Origin: Pseudoips prasinana
Taxonomy: Eukaryota; Arthropoda; Insecta; Lepidoptera; Nolidae
DNA length: 64,000 bases
Reading direction: 5' to 3'
Assembly (NCBI GenBank): GCA_951640165.1
Contig: OX621257.1
Location: forward strand, 10,303,201 to 10,367,200
This document shows, piece by piece, positions 52,856 through 61,400 of this stretch (within the stretch, counting starts at the first letter, position 1; each line of letters begins with the position of its first letter). The translations under genes were made by a program, and so were the position numbers. The notes under the pieces were generated by a model that saw only the letters and a program-made list of their open reading frames with translations, ran no database searches and had not been told where the DNA came from.

Positions 52856-53150
52856 GTTTTTAGGGTTCCGTAGGGTCCATAAAACGGGACCCTATTACTA
52901 AGACTTCGCAGTCTGTCTGTCTGTTACCAGGCAGTATCTCATGAACCGTGATAGTTAGACAATTGACATTTTTACAGATGAGTATAGTATTTCTGTTGCC
53001 ACTATAACAACAAATACTAAAAAATAAAATAAAATAAATATTTTAGGGGGCCATACAACAAACGTGAATTTTTGCTCGTTTTTATAGATACCTAATGGTG
53101 ATAACCTTCGTGCGTGAGTCCGACTCGCACTTGACCGGTTTTTTTAATAT
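52856..53150 (+). repeat. widespread lepidopteran repeat (GGGTTCCGTA-type)
   Basis: TTTTTAGGGTTCCGTAGGGT at the start and GAGTCCGACTCGCACTTGAC near the end, with T-run. Matches 40876-41110 through most of its length. Confidence 0.75.
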
Positions 53151-53269
53151 ACACACTTTTTTCTCTTATTACATATACTAATACAGATTATATTATAATG
53201 CACCTGTTAACCTGTTAACCTGCAAATGCTATTATACCTTGCAAGAACCTAGATGATAAGCAAATTTAA

Positions 53270-53420
53270 ATTAATGCATCCATGTCTTTTTAGTTTAACA
53301 CTGAATTTGCATGCTTTATTAAGGCAGAATGTACAAGGATTCTTCAAAATGTAGGTTAACAACTAATGTTTGTACCTACATTCAAAGCAAATAAAGATAT
53401 TCTATTCTATTCTATTCTGT
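53270..53420 (+). mobile_element. LINE 3' UTR with (TATTC)n tail
   Basis: GCAAATAAAGATATTCTATTCTATTC is split as an AATAAA signal followed by a pentamer repeat, a common LINE 3' terminus. No coding part remains. Confidence 0.55.
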
Positions 53421-53934
53421 GAATCGTTATGGAGAAAGGACGTCACTATATTGTTCTATGATAAATTATCTTCGAAGACCTCACTACAATACATAATTCT
53501 TCTCAACTCGAATGTAGTCGGTCTCAACATTTGTAAAGCGGATCAACATTCAGAATTATGCCTGCGGCGGTTTAAAAGCGGATTCCCACGGCGGTAGAAC
53601 TGCCCGTATAGCATTCGTCTTAATGAAATTGTCGCTTAATCCAATTTACTCACTTTCCGATTTGCAGCTACATCTTTAACTGCGCTTTTTTATCATTGTA
53701 GTGGGTACTTTCCACTCCGATTACCGTTACACAAAGCCTTACTTTAGTAGATAAAAAGCTATTTGGTATAAATTGGTAATTTAATTGTTTTAGATCTCAA
53801 TTGTTTTCGGAAAAAATCTCTACAGATGTATAGATATGTTCCATACAGGACATAATTTTTTCTGATTATAATGTTTAAATAACTGCTACTTAATTAATGA
53901 TTATGAAACTATATTAATGCTAGCTATAACAAAA
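53421..53934. other. anonymous spacer
   Basis: CCCGTATAGCATTCG (53601) recurs inverted near 41471; otherwise nothing recognised. Confidence 0.35.
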
Positions 53935-54110
53935 AGATTTTAAAAATGATTGTCTGTCTGAATGCGTTTTGGATTTTTGGCCTATCTTCGAAACGACTGA
54001 ACCGATTTCAACGGGACTTTGATTGAAAATAATTGATTTTATAACAGTTTCTTGAATATGTAGCTCCTTCAAAATATAGCCTTAGCCAACGCCAAGTTAG
54101 GTTTTATAGG
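53935..54110. repeat. interspersed repeat fragment
   Basis: The ATGATTGTCTGTCTG..CTTCGAAACGACTGAACCGA region has the flavour of the common lepidopteran 'CGAAACGACTGAACCGAT' repeats. Low certainty. Confidence 0.4.
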
Positions 54111-54231
54111 GTTTTTTTTTAACTACTAAGTTCAAAAGCTATGCATCTTTGGTGCGCAGGGTGCGGGCTAGCTCAAACAGTATACTGGCCATGATTGTAG
54201 ACAGGCTGGCTGCATCTATGTATTTATTGTT

Positions 54232-54665
54232 CTTATAGAATAGAAACTTCTTTATTGGAGTAACTAAGACTCAACAAGATTGTTAGTATAAACTTACGTC
54301 TATGTTAGTAATCACTGACATAAATCAAAAACACGGAACACATACATAAATAAATGAAGGTTTGTCACTGTTGTGCCATCCCATGCGAGACTGCACAACA
54401 GTGACCAACGTTTACAGTCCAGTCGACTGGCAACCATGCTTAAGACGCTGTTGGGGTTGTCCCACACCCTGCGAACCAGAGAAGAACACCTTTTGCGCAT
54501 TGTTGCGTAAAAGCAATCTACGTGCGCATCTGCGAACATCCCTGACGCACCACAGAAACGGGGCAGCCCCACAAGTATCCTAAACGCATTGTTATATTGG
54601 ACGCGGCGAGCGCTGTGCGATTTTTTTGTATATCTAGCCCACAAGTTGCACATATAGTACTTCCC
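54232..54665 (-). pseudogene. inner-LINE-family ORF2, C-terminal fragment
   Basis: The minus strand reads ARYTKKSHSARRVQYNNAF, RILVGLPRFCGASGMFADAH, VRRVWDNPNSVLSMVASRLD, aligning with the end of ORF2 at 47880-48110. The 3' UTR contains ACTAACATAGA, as at 48235, and ends in AATAAAGAAG plus TTCTA repeats. 5'-truncated, a dead copy. Confidence 0.82.
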
Positions 54666-54779
54666 TTAAGTGCTTTTGCTCTTTATTTTCTTGTATGTGA
54701 GTTTTAACGGTGAATAGGTTCTATTTAAATCAGAGAGGATATGGAAACTTTTGATGAAACTAAAATAGAACAAGCAAAC

Positions 54780-55020
54780 GCGGCATAAGTGACACCTGAC
54801 TTAGATGAAACACAGTGTGTAGTCACTCACGCAGCTTAAGTAGCACCTAAATTAGATGGAAGTAGTGTGTTGTCACTCATGCGGCGTAAGTGTCATCTAC
54901 TTAGATGTAAGATAGTGTGTTGTCACTCACGTGGCATTAGTGACACCTGACTTAGATGGAAGGTAGTGTGTTGTCACGCACGCGGCGTAAGTGCCATCTG
55001 ACTTAGATGAAAGATAGTTT
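54780..55020. repeat. minisatellite, ~51 bp x 4.8
   Basis: Five units at ~54780, 54831, 54881, 54931 and 54982. Each has GCGGCRTAAGTG-CACCTGACTTAGATG followed by TAGTGTGTTGTCACTCAC with a few changes. Unit length is 50-51 bp, and identity looks ~80-90%. It lies ~370 bp beyond the stop codon of the minus-strand Kazal-like gene. Confidence 0.88.
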
Positions 55021-55027
55021 ATAGATT

Positions 55028-55239
55028 ATTTTTTTTTTTTTAAAGACAACGCCCGCACTACGTGTCTAATCCCTGTGTCGCGGGGTACTTTACATACATA
55101 TAATAAATGGACACAAATTACATCCAGACTCAGAACAACTATTTATGTGTCACACAAATAGTGGTCCAGCGCGGGACTTGAACCCGCGACATGAAGCGGC
55201 GAGGCGACTGTCTTAGCCGCTGCGCCACATGTGCAGTCA
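55028..55239 (-). repeat. tRNA-derived SINE (S1), full length
   Basis: The reverse complement has head CTGCACATGTGGCGCAGCGG, B box GGGTTCAAGTCCCGCG, and tail ending TTAAAAAAAAAA. Same strand as the Kazal-like gene, just past its end. Confidence 0.85.
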
Positions 55240-55392
55240 AATTATTATTATTATTATTTGTATTAATCAGGTTGAAAAAATTAGGTTGTGGTAATATCGG
55301 ATATAACTAGAATATCACTTACCTAATCACTTGGAAGCAGTGTGTCACTATACCGTAACCTTAATTATTAAAAGACATTGTACAATTGTTAT

Positions 55393-55448
55393 TCATGTAT
55401 ACATAGTATAATACTCATCCAGGAAAAAGTCATCGTTGTAATCATAAT
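55393..55448 (-). CDS. Kazal-like gene, last coding exon
   Basis: Acceptor CATTTATTTTTCAG ends at 55449. Encodes an acidic, aromatic tail (YDYNDDFFLDEYYTMYT) and TGA at 55395-55393. I see no canonical AATAAA in the ~150 bp before the SINE at 55239. Confidence 0.75.
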
Positions 55449-58400
55449 CTGAAAAATAAATGAATAATAACTATTTGAAACGAATATTCAAAGAAAGTAC
55501 AATAAATAAGGTTTAAAGACAGTTGGCATAAACATATGATAAGAATAGAAACTAAATGTAATTTGTAATTTAAAATGTAATTTAAAAATGTTAATATAAA
55601 TAATAGAATTTGCAAAACAAGTGTGTAAATATCACAGAAGCAAGTGATCATAGTATTCTTTTATCTTTTTTATGGTACGGCTGTCTAAAAATAGCATACT
55701 GAAAAGATGAACAAAATCTTTTAAATGTCACTTACGGGGATACTCTTTTGGGGCTTCCACTTTTAGGCAACCTCCCATATTTGTTATATGCCAAACTGGA
55801 AACAAAAACTGAGTTAAATAACAAAAATATTGTGTAAATTCCAGGCTAACCATATCAATATGGTTCCCGGTTTGCTTTGGAGCTGGTTTGACTAGTTGCA
55901 ATTCTCTAGAGGAACAAGGCTATATTACATCGGTATTATCAAGTGATATAAATATAAGATACTGTATTTCAATAGTAAGTATGATAAACGATTTAAGCAC
56001 ACTGTAGTTGTTAATGGTTGCTACATTATCTGTATAATGAAGTACTCCAGATATAGGTTGCAAGATATTGAACTAAATATCAAAGTATGTGGTGGGTGGT
56101 TTGTTAATATTATAAAATAAGTAAGTTTAAGCTATATTAGATGCCATCATTGCCGTATACAGTTAGAGTGTAGCGTTACGGCAAGTTTAATATGAGGAAA
56201 TCAACAAAACCTAAGTTTCATAGATATGGCGCAATTACTAAGCCCTGGAGGCAGCCCAGTGTGTTTTTGTAGTGACCAAGTTTCAGTGATGAATAAAATG
56301 ATTAAATATTACTTTATTGAGACAACCATGTAACCTCCTAACTCAGCGTCAACTATTGATTTACCCACAGAAAACAAACAGATTCTCGTATTGTTACAGT
56401 CTTTCGGCAGCAGTTGCGGCAAGATGAATCGCTATAAGAGCTTGACTTACAAAGGCAGTGATGTTATTGGTGGAAATGATATAGGGTCCTCAGGTGACAT
56501 ATATATAGATGAAATCGATGAGCCAAGTATGCGGAACAGTCTTAGTATTAAATCAGCGGATGGCTGTTATCGTAATTTAGCTTAATGTATCTACTTTTTC
56601 TTTATTATTATCATTTCAAGCTCTCTTATCAATTAGAGAGATACAATACCATAGCCTAGCTGGTAGTGCTCCTGCCTACGAAGCTGGTGGTCCTGGGTTC
56701 GAATCCCGGTAAGTGCAAATATTTGTGTGATGAGCACGAATATTTGTTTCTGAGTCATGGATGTTTTCTATGTATATAAGTATTTATCTATCTATATAAG
56801 TATGTACCAGCTGTATGCGAAAACCCAGTCACCTGTCGATAGTTGTGCCTCAGATCCCAGAGCACGACTAACCCAACACTTCACCGACGACATCCCGGAC
56901 GTCAGCCTGTGCGAGATTAGAATGGCTCTCGAACAGCTTAAGAACAACAAGGCGCCTGGTGATGATGGAATTACGGCAGAGCTTCTGAAGGTGGGTGATA
57001 CACCAATCCTACGGGCCCTTCAGAAGTTATTTAACTCCGTCATACTAGAAGGTCAAACGCCAAAAGCATGACACAGGGGTGTGGTGGTGCTCTTCTTCAA
57101 AAAGGGCGATAAAACCCTCCTGAAGAATTACAGACCCATCACACTGCTGAGCCATGTTTACAAGTTGTTTTCGAGGGTCATTACGAATCGTCTCGCACGC
57201 AGGTTTGACGACTTCCAGCCTCCCGAACAAGCCGGTTTCCGTAAAGGCTTTAGTACCATAGACCACATACATACGCTGCGGCAGGTTATACAGAAGACCG
57301 AAGAGTATAACCAGCCATTATGCTTAGCGTTTGTGGACTATGAGAAAGCCTTCGATTCGATCGAAACTTGGGCCGTACTGAGGTCTCTCCAAAGGTGCCA
57401 AATCGACTACCGGTATATCGAGGTGTTAAAGTGTTTGTACGAAAACGCCACTATGTCAGTGCGACTCCAGGACCAGAACTCGAAACCTATCCACTTGCAG
57501 CGAGGTGTGAGACAGGGAGATGTTATATCTCCGAAACTGTTCACCGCTGCATTGGAAGATGTCTTCAAGCTTCTGGACTGGAAAGGCTTTGGCATCAATG
57601 TCAATGGCGAGTACATCACCCACCTTCGATTTGCCGACGATATAGTAGTCATGGCTGAGACCCTTGACGACCTCGGTACAATGCTCGATGGCCTCAGCAG
57701 AGTCTCTCAACAAGTGGGTCTGAAAATGAACATGGATAAGACGAAAATTATGTCAAACATCCATGTTGCACCCACTCTAGTTAAGGTTGGAGACTCTGCA
57801 CTCGAAGTTGTAGAGAACTATATTTACCTAGGACAGACCATCCAACTAGGTAGGTCCAACTTCGAGAAGGAGGTCAATCGTAGAATCCAACTCGGCTGGG
57901 CAGCGTTCGGGAAGCTACGTAATATCTTCTCGTCCCAAATACCGCAGTGTCTCAAGTCGAAAGTCTTCGACCAATGTGTGTTGCCAGTGATGACTTACGG
58001 AACAGAGACGTGGTCGCTAACTATGGGCCTTATCAGGCGGCTCAAGGTCACCCAAAGAGCAATGGAAAGGGCTATGCTTGGAGTTCCCTGCGAGATCGAA
58101 TCAGAAATGATGAGATCCGCAGGCGAACCAAAGTCACCGACATAGCCCTAAGAATTGCCAAGCTGAAGTGGCAGTGGGCAGGGCACATAGCTCGTAGAGC
58201 CGACGGCCGCTGGGGCAGAAAGGTTCTCGAGTGGCGACCACGAACCGGAAGACGCAGCGTGGGCAGGCCCCCTACAAGATGGACCGATGATCTTGTGCGG
58301 GTCGCTGGAAAACGCTGGATGCGGATAGCGCAAGACCGGCAATTGTGGAGATCTTTGAGGGAGGCCTTTGTCCAGCAGTGGACGTCTTTGGCTGATATGA

Positions 58401-61400
58401 TGATGATGATGATAAGTATGTATATCGTCGCCTGGTACCCATAGTACAAGCTTTGCTTAGGTTGGGGCTAGGATGATCTGTGTGACATTGTACCCAGATT
58501 GTCCCCAGATATTATTAATAGCAGGTGAATTATTTGCCACTGTACCCAGCCTGGAGGCGCTCATAGCTAGATGCTCGAGGGCACGTTAAGCTGTCGGTCC
58601 CGGTTGTGACCTTTAGGCAACAGTCATTAAGCAATGTCAAAGGCCTACTGGACGGCTTGAACAACTCTGACACCACCACCACCAGGGTAACCACTGCCCA
58701 TACGATAATCATACTCTAGAATAGGGCATCCATGATCTTATGCTGCTAGTGGGGTAATTGTAAATATTTTATCATTATTATAATGTCATTTGTGATAATT
58801 AATGTCAAATTATAGAATTAATTTATTTTATTAGATTCCAGACTCTTGGTTTAATCCCAGTCAAGATTTATGAAAATGGCTTCAATGAATATGGTATAAA
58901 GTTTGGTTGACACTTTATCTCTCGGTTTTATTTCCCTTTTGATAGATAAAGTCGCAGTCCAGTTAGGTAGTTCTGACCTTTTCTTAAGTATAACGATTAT
59001 TAATCTAAATTTATCTAATCTTCTAGTCCCTGAATTGCAAACTCCACTGTTTTATCTTCTTTTAATTTTCATTAAATTTAACGTTGTTAATTCAGCTGAA
59101 ACACATACTTACTTTCTTGACCCTCCATGCAATTCACATACTCTAACATACAATAGTTTTCAAAATCGTAGTACTGGTTGTATAATGTTCGGCCGCACAC
59201 ATGGCCGGTTCTAAAAAGCATTAAAAAAATAATCAATTAAGATTTAATTTCTGCAAACTTTACTGGAATTCCCTATATAACTTGATTTGGCTTAGGCTAC
59301 GGGTAAAGTAGTTTATCTGCGCGCGTCGGGAGAAATTAGTTTAGCATAATTTCATGATCAGTTTAAGTGCTAGATTGAGATCTGGATGTTTTACATGTTA
59401 CGAAATCATTTTATTTAATTTTGTTTAATCTTTTAAAAAGTATTTCATTCATCTTGTGAAATTAATTTTGTAACATATTTAGAACGAATGAAAAATAGTT
59501 GTTTTAGAAAAATAGTTATCACACTAATATTATAAAGGTGAAAGTTTGTGAGTGTGTGAGTGTGTATGTTTGTTACTTCTTCACGTCTAAACGGCTTAAA
59601 CGCTTTTAATAAAATTTGGTATGGATTTAGCTGATTTTATAAAGCTAGTAGTAGGTAAAATAATGTAAAAAAATATAAATACTGATATTTTTTTCAAATT
59701 TATTTATTATGACAATTTTAATCTTTCAAGATGACAGATGAACATTCTTCAAAATCATTGACAATAATGTTATGTTTAAAACGTCTAACGATCATAGCCC
59801 ACTGACACGACTCTGCTTCAACACCGCTCCCATCTATTACCGCCCTAAACTAAAACAGTACTACCGAACTTCTGATGACGGAAAGCTTGCTGACCGGTGT
59901 CAGCAAGCTTTCCGTCATCAGAAGTTCGGTAACTGTCTGCTTATTTACATTGTGAATATAAACTATATTGCAAGGCCCCGACTTAGGCGATTGGCACACT
60001 ATCCCGCATGATGCAGCGTAGTGCGAGACCGCGTGTAAGTATCTCCGTTTTTATAGAAAACACGCACAGTCCAACACACAGAACATGCATCTGCATTAGC
60101 GGAGGTGGATGCATGTTCTGTGTGTTGGACTGTGCCCGCTCACGTTCTACGCTGCATCATGCGGGGCAGTGTGCCAATCGCCTTAAAGCCTATATTTGAA
60201 TAATATTTTATTTGTCAGCTAGTAGCAGAGTCGTGTAAGTAGGCTCTGACCTTAAATGTGCGGGTGTGATAGTTGCATGCTGAATTCTGATTATTCAGAT
60301 TCAAATTCTGGTTGCCATCGAATGAAATGTGGTAAACGGATTCTACGTTCTACATAACTTCATACTTAATTAGATAGACTGACAGGATCTAAGAAGTTTT
60401 TACACATACATTTTATAATTAACTAAGGGTTCTAATTACTATTATTTACGTAAAAATCCCAATGGTATTAATATCCTACAATATCATAATTTATGAGAGT
60501 GATAGTGAAGATACGAGGATCTACGACTTATTTACGTACAGGTTTAACGTAGTACAGACAAGAACTGTCTATAGCTTGGCTTAGAAATCATTATATTCAA
60601 GGATCATCGTGGGGGGATATGCCATAATCGCCACGCTTGGCAGCCACTTTACTGGAATCGCCAACCCGTGTTGGCGATTCCAGTAAAGCACAGAAAGAAG
60701 CTGCTGTCGCTCTTCTGGAAGATATTCCCTCGGATCGACTTCTACGTCCCCCATAGATTGAGATGAAGTGGTGATTTTCTGATATTCACCACCGTCACCA
60801 CAAATAGCAATGATTAATATAATTATAATATACAGGGATGTAAATATAATATATAAATATATTATATCATCCCCGTGGGGCGCGTAGAAGTTGACCCGAG
60901 GGAATATCTACCAGAGGACGGGCAGCAGCTTTCTTCTGTGTACTATGACCATCTTACTGCAATCGCCAACCCGTCTGCCAAGCGTGGCGAGGAACCATCA
61001 GTCACACAGCAGTTCTGCAGCACAATTTATAAATGCAGTAAAGAACATGTGAACGCCATGTTTTTTACTGCGTTTATAAATTGTGCGGCAGAATTAGCTT
61101 CGTGATATCATAATTACAACCCTTAGATGGTGTTAGTATCTTAGAATAATATAATGCAAAACCGCGATAATAAATATACGTACGGACACAAATTTAGTTG
61201 TGAGCTAAATTATATATAAAACGTCGTGTGCATTACTTACTTGTGTCCTTTCAGACAATAATAAGCTCCATAGTCGCATTCATATTTCAAACTGACAAGT
61301 GCAGGAGTAGTTCTAGGCATTGCTTTAATTGTCGTTGTACCCCTCGTGAACCTAAAAAATCCAGCCAAGTGTGAGTAGACGTGTGGCGCAGCGGCACACA

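Noticed and set aside
54780..55020. CRISPR-like array
   Set aside because: Units are contiguous without unique spacers and the genome is animal; it is a minisatellite.
58903..59214. 104-codon plus-strand ORF with a Cys-containing C-terminus and an acceptor-like site
   Set aside because: It is the antisense shadow of exon 4 of the minus-strand Kazal-like gene, whose borders and phases fit the other five exons.
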